64,000 nt of DNA from ECT2AJA-044 sp965262845 (GTDB lineage Bacteria > Bacteroidota > Bacteroidia > Flavobacteriales > ECT2AJA-044), in assembly GCA_965262845.1 (NCBI GenBank), contig CBDHFX010000002.1:682001-746000 (forward strand), given 5' to 3'. Positions 53,333 through 62,516 of the stretch are shown here, one piece after another. How positions within the stretch are numbered: the first letter of the stretch is position 1; every line of letters begins with the position of its first letter. The notes below the pieces were generated by a model that did not search any database, was not told the DNA's origin, and saw only the letters and a program-made list of their open reading frames with translations. The translations under genes and the position numbers were made by a program.

Positions 53333-54687
53333 TTTTGCCCGTCAGCATTGTCCGTACTATTTTCCTCCAGTTTATAATAGTCAGGTGGAAAACCGTTTAG
53401 CCTTCTCCATAGCTCATACCATATGGGTACATCTTTAAGCAAGGCCATTCCATTAGCACCAGAGCCTACCCTTAATCCGTCCGGCCATTTTATATCGTCG
53501 GGGTCGGAGGCCACGAGAATACGGTACTTGCCGTTATCACTGATAAAGTTGTCAATGGCAACTACTTTTCCTCCAAAGGTTCCATAGGAAAGATTAGGCC
53601 AACCAGAGAATACGACCGATGGCCAACCATCAAACATGAAGCGAACGATTTGTCCTTTGTTCACCAGCGGCAAGTCCATCGGACGGATGTACATTGCAAC
53701 TGCAAGATCATATTGTGCTGGCATTATGCTAACCAGCTCCTCTCCTTCCTTTACTGTTTCTCCTATGCCCGAACGGATAGCTTTGGTAACATATCCATCC
53801 TGTGGTGCAGTAATGTAATAAAAACCCGTACGCACCGAATAGTTAATGTACTGGTTCTGCATTTTGGTTACAACAGCCTCTGCATCGTACATACTGGAAA
53901 GGGCAGCATATTTTTCAGATTCTGCCTTAAAGAGTTTATCCCTGTATTGATTGTCAATAGAGCCCAGCTCAACCTCTGCATTAACAAGTTCGTTTTTACT
54001 GCTCAGTAATTTGTTTTCAGCACTGATCTCTTTAGCTTGTGCTTCCTGTAATCGTACCTTTCTCTTTTCCAGATCGGTTAGTGATTTGAGGCCATCTTTA
54101 TGCAGCTGCTCCATTCTTTCAAACTGCCTCAGTGCAACTTGATGGTTGATGATGGATGCCTGAAAGTTAATACTGTCCGACTGAATTTTCAGTTTTGCCT
54201 GTTGTACATGATTTTTGGCTTGCTGAATTTTTAATCTTTTAGTCTTGATCAGTGCGTCTATTTGGCTGTCCAATGACTTGACTTTTTCCATATAGGAATT
54301 AACGGTTAGTTCTTTGGCTTTGATCTGTTCTTCAGTACGGGAAAGCAGCTGAGGATCGAAATACTCGTCTTTTATCTCAGAAATGTGCAGTATCGTATCA
54401 CCTCTCTCGACGAAATCTCCTTCCCGAACATGCCAGTTTTCGATCCGACCGGCAATAATAGAATGAATGGTTTGAGGACGTTGATCGGGTTGCAATGTGG
54501 TTACGTATCCTCTCGAACGTATGTTTTGCGTCCATGGAAAAAACAGACTGATGATAAAGATCAAAAACAAGATAATTAGCCACTTTGAAAATATCTTTCC
54601 AGAACGGTATTCCCTTAGCATCGAGAACGACCGGAATAAGCCTTGGTTTATCTTACCATTAATGTTATTTTCGCTTACATTGAGCAT
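53329..54687 (-). CDS. HlyD-family membrane fusion protein
   Basis: A 452-residue periplasmic adaptor. One N-terminal helix (KWLIILFLIFIISLFFPW) anchors it. A lipoyl-like half-motif follows (GRIENWHVREGDFVERGDTI). A coiled-coil hairpin spans about residues 115–270. The second half-motif and beta-barrel read APQDGYVTKAIRSGIGETVKEG. It links the ABC protein to the TolC channel. It is adjacent to the ABC gene (2-base gap). Confidence 0.92.
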   Translation of the reverse strand: MLNVSENNINGKINQGLFRSFSMLREYRSGKIFSKWLIILFLIFIISLFFPWTQNIRSRGYVTTLQPDQRPQTIHSIIAGRIENWHVREGDFVERGDTILHISEIKDEYFDPQLLSRTEEQIKAKELTVNSYMEKVKSLDSQIDALIKTKRLKIQQAKNHVQQAKLKIQSDSINFQASIINHQVALRQFERMEQLHKDGLKSLTDLEKRKVRLQEAQAKEISAENKLLSSKNELVNAEVELGSIDNQYRDKLFKAESEKYAALSSMYDAEAVVTKMQNQYINYSVRTGFYYITAPQDGYVTKAIRSGIGETVKEGEELVSIMPAQYDLAVAMYIRPMDLPLVNKGQIVRFMFDGWPSVVFSGWPNLSYGTFGGKVVAIDNFISDNGKYRILVASDPDDIKWPDGLRVGSGANGMALLKDVPIWYELWRRLNGFPPDYYKLEENSTDNADGQK

Positions 54688-54689
54688 CT

Positions 54690-56396
54690 TTATTGTGTTT
54701 GAAATACTTTATACCCTTGCATCTCAGTGAACTTGCCGTCGCCAATCAACTTACCATTATCGAGTACGATCACCCGATCGAATCGCTCTGCAACCCTGGG
54801 GTCATTTGAAACAGCGATTACCGTATTTCCCTGACTTAGCAAGTGATCAAGTAATCGTTTCTTATCTGTTCCATTCATCTGGTTGAATTTATCCTCCAAC
54901 AGGATGAGTTTTGGCTCACCAGTCAGGCATCTTGCCAACATTATTTTTAATCGGATACTTTTCGGCAGATCCTTTCCTTCAGGGATCAAACGGGTATTAT
55001 ACCCCTCAGAAAGCGTTTTAATAAAATCAGTCAACCCCACAATAGCAACGGCTTGTTGTACTTGGTCAAGTGTAACGTCTGGCTTATTCAGCGAGATGTT
55101 TTCCTGAAGTGTTCCCTGGAAAATATCCTCTTTGGTGAGGCTGTCTCCGATAAAGGAACGAAGATCTTCCCGACACCAGTTGCTAAGAGGGAGATTGTCA
55201 TATGTCAGCGATCCTGAAAAACCGTCATACAATGCTGCAATCAATTGAAGAAGTAATGACTTGCCAGAAGCATTAGACCCGGAAAGGCATATCTTTTCTC
55301 CTGAATCAATACTGAGGTTGATATCTTTTAGTATATTGTCCTGTCCTTCACTAAATCGATAGGAAAAGTTATCCAAACGAATGGAAAGCCCTTCTCCTTC
55401 CAAAGTTGATCTGGCCCCTTCATCCCGTTCAATAGGTATGTCCATTACATTTCCTATCTTTTCGATAGAAGCCAGCACGTCATAGATGGTTTCCATACTT
55501 AAGATAAGCTTTTCAATTGAAGCCAATACCAGGATGATGATGATCTCCGATGCTACAAATTGCCCAATGTTCATTTGTTGATTGATCACCAACAACCCAC
55601 CAATCAGCAATAGTCCGGCAGCAATGAGCACTTTAAAGCCAACAAGGTTAATATACTGTATGACTAAAGTTTTGAAATGTGCCTTACGCGAAGTGAGGTA
55701 TTCCGCAACAACTTCATCTGTCCTGGTTAAAGGAAGTTGCGATTTACCGGCCAGCTTAAAGGTTTCCATTGCTCTTGCCAGTTCTTCCAGCCAGTGAGCC
55801 ACCTCATATTTGTGCTCTGATTCTACTAAACTGGTTTTTAATCCTCTTGGAGCAGTTAAACGAAAAATCAGGTAAGCAACGGCTACGAAAAACATACTGA
55901 GAGGGATGAATAACGGATGATAGAGTGACAGCAGTATCAGTCCAAAAACAACCTGAAGGGATGCGCTCGAAAAGTCCATTAATATTTTCGATAGCCCTTT
56001 TTGTACAGAGAGGGTGTCAAAAAAACGATTGACCAGTTCCGGAACATATGCTTTGCCAACTGCTTCTAATTTTAATCTTGGTATGCGGTAGGCAAACTCG
56101 AACGCAGATCGGGTAAATATTTTTTGTTGGAGGTTCTCGGAAATACTGAGCTGCATGATTTGCATAATGCCAGCTAAGGCAATACCAGCAATAACAAACA
56201 CAACAAGAATAATCCAGGAAGTGGAAACCTGACCGCCACTAATCAGATTAATAATAGCCTGAATACCGAGCGGTAATGAAAGGGTTATGACACCACTGAA
56301 AAGAGCGTAAACATATATACTCAGTATTTCCTGCCTATCTACTTCAAGCAGCTTGAAGAAGCGTTTTAAGGGTGATATGTTAACCAGCTTTTTCAT
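54690..56396 (-). CDS. ABC exporter-like protein with degenerate ATPase motifs
   Basis: A 568-residue protein: six membrane helices (about 15–300) and one nucleotide-binding domain. Walker A is intact (LSGSNASGKSLLLQL). The signature LSGGQ is replaced by DLPKSIRLKIMLARC. Walker B reads PKLILLEDKF instead of LDEP. The switch histidine is replaced in VIAVSNDPRVAERF. Similar proteins occur in Bacteroidota with HlyD and TolC partners, so the loss may be a family trait. It may hydrolyse ATP poorly or act mainly as a scaffold. The start overlaps the TetR stop by one base (TAATG). Confidence 0.85.
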   Translation of the reverse strand: MKKLVNISPLKRFFKLLEVDRQEILSIYVYALFSGVITLSLPLGIQAIINLISGGQVSTSWIILVVFVIAGIALAGIMQIMQLSISENLQQKIFTRSAFEFAYRIPRLKLEAVGKAYVPELVNRFFDTLSVQKGLSKILMDFSSASLQVVFGLILLSLYHPLFIPLSMFFVAVAYLIFRLTAPRGLKTSLVESEHKYEVAHWLEELARAMETFKLAGKSQLPLTRTDEVVAEYLTSRKAHFKTLVIQYINLVGFKVLIAAGLLLIGGLLVINQQMNIGQFVASEIIIILVLASIEKLILSMETIYDVLASIEKIGNVMDIPIERDEGARSTLEGEGLSIRLDNFSYRFSEGQDNILKDINLSIDSGEKICLSGSNASGKSLLLQLIAALYDGFSGSLTYDNLPLSNWCREDLRSFIGDSLTKEDIFQGTLQENISLNKPDVTLDQVQQAVAIVGLTDFIKTLSEGYNTRLIPEGKDLPKSIRLKIMLARCLTGEPKLILLEDKFNQMNGTDKKRLLDHLLSQGNTVIAVSNDPRVAERFDRVIVLDNGKLIGDGKFTEMQGYKVFQTQ

Positions 56397-57079
56397 TAGT
56401 TATTTTTTTTAATGCAGGCCAAAGCCATGTCAATATAAAAAGCGGCCAGCTCACCTGAATTGTTGCTAATATCAGTTAGAGAAGGAAGGTGGTCAGCAAA
56501 ATACTTTTGGTGGTGAATCCCTTCCACAATCGTGGAAACAAGTGTGTGGGAATATTTGAACTTTGGATTGATTTCCAGTACTATATTACTAATGTGAGCG
56601 ACAAGGCGTTTGTACCCGGCATAAAACCCCTCTTTGTTTGCATTATCTACTTCCTTAGTCAAATAGGCTTTTGAAGATTCTGAAATGACAATACGATTAA
56701 GCACCTCCATATCAATGTGTCCAAAAGATTCCCTGGCTGTAGTATTCTGGGATATGGCTTGTATGGCAGTCCGTAGTTTTTTTTCCGGTGAAGTGATATT
56801 GGTAACCGAAAAAACTAAGTGGTACTCCATCCAGCTCCAATACCATGAGGTAATATAGATCAGTAACTTATGCTTACTTTCAAAATAGCGGTAAATTGAG
56901 CTTTCAGTCGTACTGAGCTTTTTGGCAAGCTTTCGGAAAGTAAAACGCTCAAAACCGATTTCATCAATCAATAAAATGCCTTGTCCTATGATATTTTTGC
57001 CAAGATCAGATGAGTTTGGGTCTTTCAAATAGATCTTTTCATTGACCTGGATCTGGAGCTGTCCGATCAAACTCTGCAT
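56396..57079 (-). CDS. TetR/AcrR-family transcriptional regulator
   Basis: A 227-residue regulator, first gene of the export operon. The helix-turn-helix is near residues 35–75 (GILLIDEIGFERFTFRKLAK … TTESSIYRYFESK). The C-terminal ligand-binding part is all helical. It most likely represses its own operon (TetR–ABC–HlyD–TolC). A -7-like TATATTTG lies on the minus strand at 57140–57147. Confidence 0.88.
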   Translation of the reverse strand: MQSLIGQLQIQVNEKIYLKDPNSSDLGKNIIGQGILLIDEIGFERFTFRKLAKKLSTTESSIYRYFESKHKLLIYITSWYWSWMEYHLVFSVTNITSPEKKLRTAIQAISQNTTARESFGHIDMEVLNRIVISESSKAYLTKEVDNANKEGFYAGYKRLVAHISNIVLEINPKFKYSHTLVSTIVEGIHHQKYFADHLPSLTDISNNSGELAAFYIDMALACIKKNN

Positions 57080-57606
57080 AAATTGCCTAATTTCATGTCA
57101 AAAAAAGCAAAAAATAGCTAATCCCGATTTATTATAGTGCAAATATAATAGTATTACTTTTATCGTGCTTGCCCAAAATATTTTTTTTGACCGGATGGTC
57201 AAAAAGTACCACTCCAACAAGCATTTCAGGGGTATATCTGTGCATGGGATCACCTGGTCAGCATACTGCATAGCCACCTGGTGCACCCTCTCTGTGTGAT
57301 ATAGGCAATGGACTTCGCAGCACATTGTGTAGTCGCTCTTATTTAGGCTTAAGCCGTGCCCCGTGTAAGAGCAGCATATCCTGCATCAGCAGGAACCTAG
57401 TTGAGATCTGTTCAGGGAGACGCGCTCATAATGCCTCCAGGGGGACAGATGAAACGGGCCTTTTAGATCTATGGGAGGGGTTATTTTTGGGAAAGCAGGG
57501 ATATTGAAGAAACAAATACCTGACTTTCAGCAGATCGCTTTTTCACTGAAATTTATTTTGGCCGGGTGTGAGTAGAAACTGTACATTCGTGCAAATCGAA
57601 AGAAAC
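57080..57606. other. Intergenic region between TetR and the GT-C-like gene
   Basis: 527 bases between divergent genes. It contains the TetR-side -7 box (57140–57147, minus strand) and the promoter of the next gene (57557–57589). The central 400 bases show no convincing open frame, tRNA or strong hairpin. The open frames of 60–75 codons there lack protein-like composition. Confidence 0.45.
57557..57589 (+). promoter_or_regulatory. Promoter of the GT-C-like gene
   Basis: TTTG (57557–57560), 21-base spacer, TACATTCG (57582–57589): one mismatch from the -7 consensus. It supports the ATG at 57607 as the start, since the earlier GTG (57568) lies upstream of the -7 box. Confidence 0.5.
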
Positions 57607-59448
57607 ATGCCAGAACAAAGAGGAAATTTCCTTACGAAGCCTTCACTTAGAGTTGCCTTGATGGTTTCTGTTTTATTCGTTACGCTATTCCGGGTAACAC
57701 ATTTTCAAACAAAAGGACCAGAGCTATCCTGGGACGTTTTGGGATACTACCTGCCTCTACCATCAACATTTGTACACGACGACTTCCTGTTTACGGATTT
57801 TGATTGGCTCAAGACATTGAATTCCGACAATAGGTATTCTGGCACATTGTATATGATCTCACAAACTCCAGAGAATAAACCGATGTATTTCTTCCTGTTC
57901 GGAATGAGTTTCTTCTATTTGCCATTTTTTATAATGGCACATTTTATCGCTGATCCGTTGGGCTTCCCTCAGGATGGATTCTCACTGCCCTACGAATGGA
58001 TTATGGTCTTTGGCGGCATCATAGTTACTATTTTTGGTCTGGTCTACTTTGCAAAGATCCTGAAGCATTTTTTCTCAGACAGAATAGCTGCCATTGTTTT
58101 AACAATCATTGTCTTCACTACGAACTGGTCCCATCATTGCACTATTAAAAACCTCGAGACAGTAAACTACCTTTTTACAATGGCATCCGTTACCTTCTGG
58201 TATACCATCAGATGGCATCAAACAAAAAGATTTAATCACCTTTTAGGAATTGGTTTTGGGGTAGTAATGGCAGGGTTAATAAAACCCTCGGAAGTTCTGA
58301 TCCTACTATTCCCATTTTTTTACAATGTGCATAGTTTCCAGTCCTTTAGATCTAAATTAAAGTTAATCCATAAGCATAGGCTGCAGTTCCTCGGAGTCAT
58401 GATTTTTGGGTTTATACTATGCATGCCACAATTGTCTTACTGGCTTATAAAGACAGGTCACATACTCTACGATAGCTATAGAAATAATGGTGTTGGTCTG
58501 GACTTTCTAGCCCCCCATACCATAGATGCCCTATTTAGTTTTCGTAAAGGCTGGTTCATTTATACACCTGTAATGATTTTTGCCATGATTGGTTTCATTT
58601 CCCTGTTCAAACAGAACAGACAACTGTTTTGGCCCATTACGATCTATTTCGTTGTAAGCCTGTACATAATAACTAGTTGGACAGAATGGTGGTACGGGGC
58701 AGGGTTTTCTAACCGACCATTAATTTCGGTTTATCCTTTCCTGGCTATCCCTTTAGGTTATCTGATACAAAATATTTTTGAAAGGCAGTTGTATCTAAAA
58801 ATTGGATTCGTGTTCATCATATTTTTGATGTCGGGCCTAAACCTATTTCAACAGTGGCAGCAGCGAAATGGAATTCTCCATCCAACACGAATGACTAAAG
58901 AATACTATTGGAAGATCTTTTTGACGACTGAAAAGAAAAAAGAGTGGGAAGAATTGTTATTAGTACACCGTGATCTTGGAGGAAATGAAAAATTTTGGTC
59001 CCAAAATAATTATCAGGTTGTTGCAAATGACCCGATCGTTTTGCATGACACTGTTACTTCAAAAGAGCATGCCTTTAGCATAGATCGCCAGTTTAGCAGT
59101 ATCACGGATCAAGATCATTTATGGATTGAAATGATCATTGAATATAACTGCATAAAATGTGATTCAAAACCAGCTTTTTATATAACCAATAAAATGTTGT
59201 TTAATAATAAGACATATGGATGGAAAGGGTTTCCCATGCCAATAGGAACCGATACTGTTTTAGGGGACTCCACCACCACAAGCACTTCAAACTATATAAA
59301 AACCCGGTTAACACCTCATCTGAGGAGAACGAGTGATGAAATTTCAACAGCAGTATGGAACCCGGCAAAAAACGAAATACTGATAAAGAGATTTGAAGTA
59401 AGATACTACGAAAGACTACCTATAGAATTGAGGGCTTCAAGCTCGTAA
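57607..59448 (+). CDS. Multipass membrane protein, GT-C glycosyltransferase-like
   Basis: A 613-residue protein with about ten membrane helices. An early extracytoplasmic loop carries WDVLGYYLPLP, resembling the acidic first loop of family-39-type mannosyltransferases (GT-C). The C-terminal ~170 residues (from about 445) are soluble and probably periplasmic (beta-rich). It probably transfers a sugar from a lipid carrier, but the catalytic Asp/Glu pair is not certain. No partner genes flank it. Confidence 0.7.
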   Translation: MPEQRGNFLTKPSLRVALMVSVLFVTLFRVTHFQTKGPELSWDVLGYYLPLPSTFVHDDFLFTDFDWLKTLNSDNRYSGTLYMISQTPENKPMYFFLFGMSFFYLPFFIMAHFIADPLGFPQDGFSLPYEWIMVFGGIIVTIFGLVYFAKILKHFFSDRIAAIVLTIIVFTTNWSHHCTIKNLETVNYLFTMASVTFWYTIRWHQTKRFNHLLGIGFGVVMAGLIKPSEVLILLFPFFYNVHSFQSFRSKLKLIHKHRLQFLGVMIFGFILCMPQLSYWLIKTGHILYDSYRNNGVGLDFLAPHTIDALFSFRKGWFIYTPVMIFAMIGFISLFKQNRQLFWPITIYFVVSLYIITSWTEWWYGAGFSNRPLISVYPFLAIPLGYLIQNIFERQLYLKIGFVFIIFLMSGLNLFQQWQQRNGILHPTRMTKEYYWKIFLTTEKKKEWEELLLVHRDLGGNEKFWSQNNYQVVANDPIVLHDTVTSKEHAFSIDRQFSSITDQDHLWIEMIIEYNCIKCDSKPAFYITNKMLFNNKTYGWKGFPMPIGTDTVLGDSTTTSTSNYIKTRLTPHLRRTSDEISTAVWNPAKNEILIKRFEVRYYERLPIELRASSS

Positions 59449-59500
59449 GAAAATCATTCTGGTTAACGTAATACCTTTGTTTTCAGATAACCTAAACAGT

Positions 59501-59538
59501 AAAAAGGGGATAAACCCGAAAAAATCGAATTTATCCCG
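59501..59538 (-). terminator. Terminator of tRNA-Leu
   Basis: Minus strand: GGGATAAA pairs with TTTATCCC around a T-rich loop and is followed by CCTTTTT. Confidence 0.6.
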
Positions 59539-59543
59539 TTATG

Positions 59544-59629
59544 TACCCGGGACGGGACTTGAACCCGTACGGACATTACTGTCCATTGGATTTTAAGTCC
59601 AACGTGTCTACCAATTCCACCACCCGGGC
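59544..59629 (-). tRNA. tRNA-Leu (anticodon TAA)
   Basis: An 86-base class II tRNA on the minus strand: acceptor GCCCGGG/CCCGGGT, anticodon arm TTGGACTTAAAATCCAA, long variable arm (TGGACAGTAATGTCCGT), T arm ACGGGTTCAAGTCCCGT. Confidence 0.96.
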
Positions 59630-59683
59630 AAGGGAAGGCAAAGATAGGAATTTTAACTTGCAATACTAAAACCGGGCCCGGTT

Positions 59684-59717
59684 TAAAAAAAAGCCCCAAG
59701 GGAAAACTCCTTTGGGG
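59684..59717 (-). terminator. Terminator of tRNA-Gly
   Basis: Minus strand: CCCCAAAGGAG…CCTTGGGG forms a 9-base stem with one G·T pair, followed by CTTTTTTTT. It lies just downstream of tRNA-Gly. Confidence 0.8.
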
Positions 59718-59729
59718 TTGGGATCTTTG

Positions 59730-59802
59730 AGCGAGAAACGGGACTCGAACCCGCGACTCCGACCTTGGCAAGGTCGTGCTCTGCCAACTGAGCTATTCTC
59801 GC
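59730..59802 (-). tRNA. tRNA-Gly (anticodon GCC)
   Basis: A 73-base cloverleaf on the minus strand: acceptor GCGAGAA/TTCTCGC, D arm GCTCAGTTGGCAGAGC, anticodon loop TTGCCAA, T arm GCGGGTTCGAGTCCCGT, discriminator T. Confidence 0.96.
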
Positions 59803-59851
59803 GTTAGAAGGCTGTAAATTTAATACATTTTGATTTACGACCAGGATTTTT

Positions 59852-62464
59852 TTATCCACCGACCATTTTTTTGATCTCGTTGAGCTTCATAAGCGCTTCA
59901 ACCGGAGTTAAATTATTGATGTCAGTCTTGATCAGCTCTTCCCTGATATTCTGCAACACGGGATCATTGAGCTGAAAGAAACTCAGTTGCACTTCATCGG
60001 CCAGATCTGCCAGTTGTCCACGTGCATTGTTTTCAGATCCGGCCAGATCCTCAGCATGGCTCTGTTCAAGCTGCCGTAAGATCCGCCTGCCCCGATCAAC
60101 CACTTGTCCGGGCATTCCGGCCATCTGCGCAACGTGGATCCCGAAGCTGTGGTTACTTCCGCCTGGTACCAACTTGCGCAAAAAAATGATCTTCTTGTCC
60201 ACCTCCCGCACACTCACGTTGTAGTTCACGATCCTGTTGAACCGTTCACTCATCTCATTGAGCTCGTGGTAATGCGTCGCAAACAGTGTTTTGGGCCGGG
60301 TCGGATGCTCGTGCAGATATTCCGCGATGCTCCAGGCAATGGAAATACCGTCGTAGGTGCTTGTCCCCCGGCCGATCTCATCCAGCAGGATCAGACTCCG
60401 GTCACTCAGGTTATTCAAAATACTCGCTGTCTCATTCATTTCCACCATGAAGGTGGATTCGCCCAATGAAATATTGTCGCTCGCTCCCACCCGCGTAAAT
60501 ACTCTGTCTACCAGCCCTAAACGGGCTGATGACGCCGGGACGAAGCTTCCCATCTGTGCCATGAGGCTGATCAACGCAGTCTGACGCAACAGGGCACTCT
60601 TTCCCGACATGTTCGGCCCGGTGATCATGATGATCTGCTGCTTTTCACGGCCCAGATACACGTCATTACTCACGTATTGCTCATCCAGCGGTAGCTGCTG
60701 CTCAATCACCGGATGCCGCCCCTCTTTGATGTCCAACGAAAGATCCTCGCTCATCTCCGGCTTCGTGTACTGGTGATCATCGGCCAATGTTGCCAGGCCG
60801 TTGAGGCAATCAAGCCGGGCCAGCTGACAGGCATTGTTCTGTATCGGTTCAATATACCCGGCCAAACGCTGCACCAATTCACCGAAAAGCCTACTCTCTA
60901 ACGAGAGGATGCGCTCCTCCGCTCCCAATATCTTGCTCTCGAGCACTTTCAGCTCCTCTGTGATGTAGCGTTCGGCATTCACAAGCGTTTGCTTGCGCAC
61001 CCACTCCTCAGGTACCTTATCCTTAAAGGTATTCCGGACTTCCAGGTAATACCCGAACACGTTGTTGAAGGCCACTTTTAAAGAGGTAATACCCGTTCGT
61101 TCGATCTCGCGCTGCTGAAGCTCCAGCAGGAACTTTTTCCCGTTTACCGCAATTCCACGGAGTTCGTCAAGCTCTCCGGAAACACCCTCTGCGATTACCC
61201 CACCCTTACTCAGCTGCACGGGCAGGTCCTCTTCAAGCTGCTCGGCGATCAGCTCCTGCAGCGACAAACACGGGTCCAGCTTCTCACCGATACGCTTCAG
61301 CGACTGCTGACCGGCTCCTTCAGTAAATTCCCTGATCGGCTCAATAGCCACCAACGACCGGTGGAGCTGGTTCACCTCCCGCGGGTTGATCCGGCCCGCA
61401 GAGATCCTGGAAACCAACCTTTCCAGGTCGCCAATTTCTTTTAACTGGGCGGCAATCATATCGCGCCGTTCAGGCGTCTCTTTCAGAAAAGCAACTACGG
61501 CATGGCGATCTGAAATGGACTGCATTTCCTTCAGTGGCAAGGCAATCCAGCGCTTCATGAGGCGGGCGCCCATCGGACTGATCGTACGGTCCATGACATG
61601 GAGCAGCGTAACCCCATCTTCATGCGGTGAAGACAGCAATTCCAGGTTGCGGATCGTAAAACGGTCCATCCAAACGTACTCTTCCTCCCCGATCCGGCGC
61701 ACCTGGCGGATATGTGCAAGCTGATCATACTGGTTTTCAGATAAATAGTGCAAAGCCACGCCCGCAGCGATGATACCAAAATCGCAGTGATCAACTCCGT
61801 AGCCCTTCAGGCTCCTGACCTTAAAATGCCTGAGCAAGGCTTCCCGGGTAAAATCAGGCTGGAAGACCCAATCCTCCATTGCGTAGGTGTAGTACTGTGA
61901 CCCGAAAAGCTCTGTAAAATTCTTCTTGTATTTCTTTTCGTACAGTACCTCCTTGGGACCGAAGCTCTGCAACAGCTTGTCAATGTACTCGGATTGGCCT
62001 TCGGCCAAAAGGAACTCTCCCGTGCTGATATCGAGAAACGACACGCCGAGGGTGATCCCGCCCATATGCACTGCCGCGAGCCAATGATTACTGCGATTGT
62101 CGAGTACCTGATCGTTGTAGGTGACCCCCGGCGTCACCAATTCCGTGACTCCGCGGTCCACGATCTTCCTGCCCTTGACCGGCTCTTCGAGCTGATCGCA
62201 GATAGCCACCCGCTCCCCAGCCTGCACCAGCTTAGGCAAATAGGTATCCAGGGCATGATGCGGAAATCCGGCCAGCGCAACCTCTGAGGCCGATCCGTTC
62301 GCCCTTCTGGTCAGGGTAATTCCCAGGATACCGGAAGTCTTTACTGCGTCGTCGCCAAAGGTTTCGTAGAAATCGCCCACCCGAAACAACAACAGGGCAT
62401 CCGGATACTTCCCCTTGATGCCGTAATATTGTTTCATTAAGGGAGTATCACTCTTCTTCGTCAC
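59852..62464 (-). CDS. mutS: DNA mismatch repair protein MutS
   Basis: An 870-residue mismatch-recognition ATPase. The mismatch-wedging motif is in FRVGDFYETFG near the N-terminus. The core and lever domains follow. The ATPase has Walker A ITGPNMSGKSALLRQ, Walker B LILLDEIGRGTSTYDG and FATHYHEL. The C-terminus has a short helix-turn-helix and a tail for dimer or clamp contacts. Length is normal. The gene lies upstream of two tRNAs on the same strand and downstream of the OmpA gene. Confidence 0.98.
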   Translation of the reverse strand: MTKKSDTPLMKQYYGIKGKYPDALLLFRVGDFYETFGDDAVKTSGILGITLTRRANGSASEVALAGFPHHALDTYLPKLVQAGERVAICDQLEEPVKGRKIVDRGVTELVTPGVTYNDQVLDNRSNHWLAAVHMGGITLGVSFLDISTGEFLLAEGQSEYIDKLLQSFGPKEVLYEKKYKKNFTELFGSQYYTYAMEDWVFQPDFTREALLRHFKVRSLKGYGVDHCDFGIIAAGVALHYLSENQYDQLAHIRQVRRIGEEEYVWMDRFTIRNLELLSSPHEDGVTLLHVMDRTISPMGARLMKRWIALPLKEMQSISDRHAVVAFLKETPERRDMIAAQLKEIGDLERLVSRISAGRINPREVNQLHRSLVAIEPIREFTEGAGQQSLKRIGEKLDPCLSLQELIAEQLEEDLPVQLSKGGVIAEGVSGELDELRGIAVNGKKFLLELQQREIERTGITSLKVAFNNVFGYYLEVRNTFKDKVPEEWVRKQTLVNAERYITEELKVLESKILGAEERILSLESRLFGELVQRLAGYIEPIQNNACQLARLDCLNGLATLADDHQYTKPEMSEDLSLDIKEGRHPVIEQQLPLDEQYVSNDVYLGREKQQIIMITGPNMSGKSALLRQTALISLMAQMGSFVPASSARLGLVDRVFTRVGASDNISLGESTFMVEMNETASILNNLSDRSLILLDEIGRGTSTYDGISIAWSIAEYLHEHPTRPKTLFATHYHELNEMSERFNRIVNYNVSVREVDKKIIFLRKLVPGGSNHSFGIHVAQMAGMPGQVVDRGRRILRQLEQSHAEDLAGSENNARGQLADLADEVQLSFFQLNDPVLQNIREELIKTDINNLTPVEALMKLNEIKKMVGG

Positions 62465-62516
62465 GATTCCTGCCGCTTTGGTTCCCTTTTTGCGAGGCTT
62501 CGCATTTCGTGCAAGC

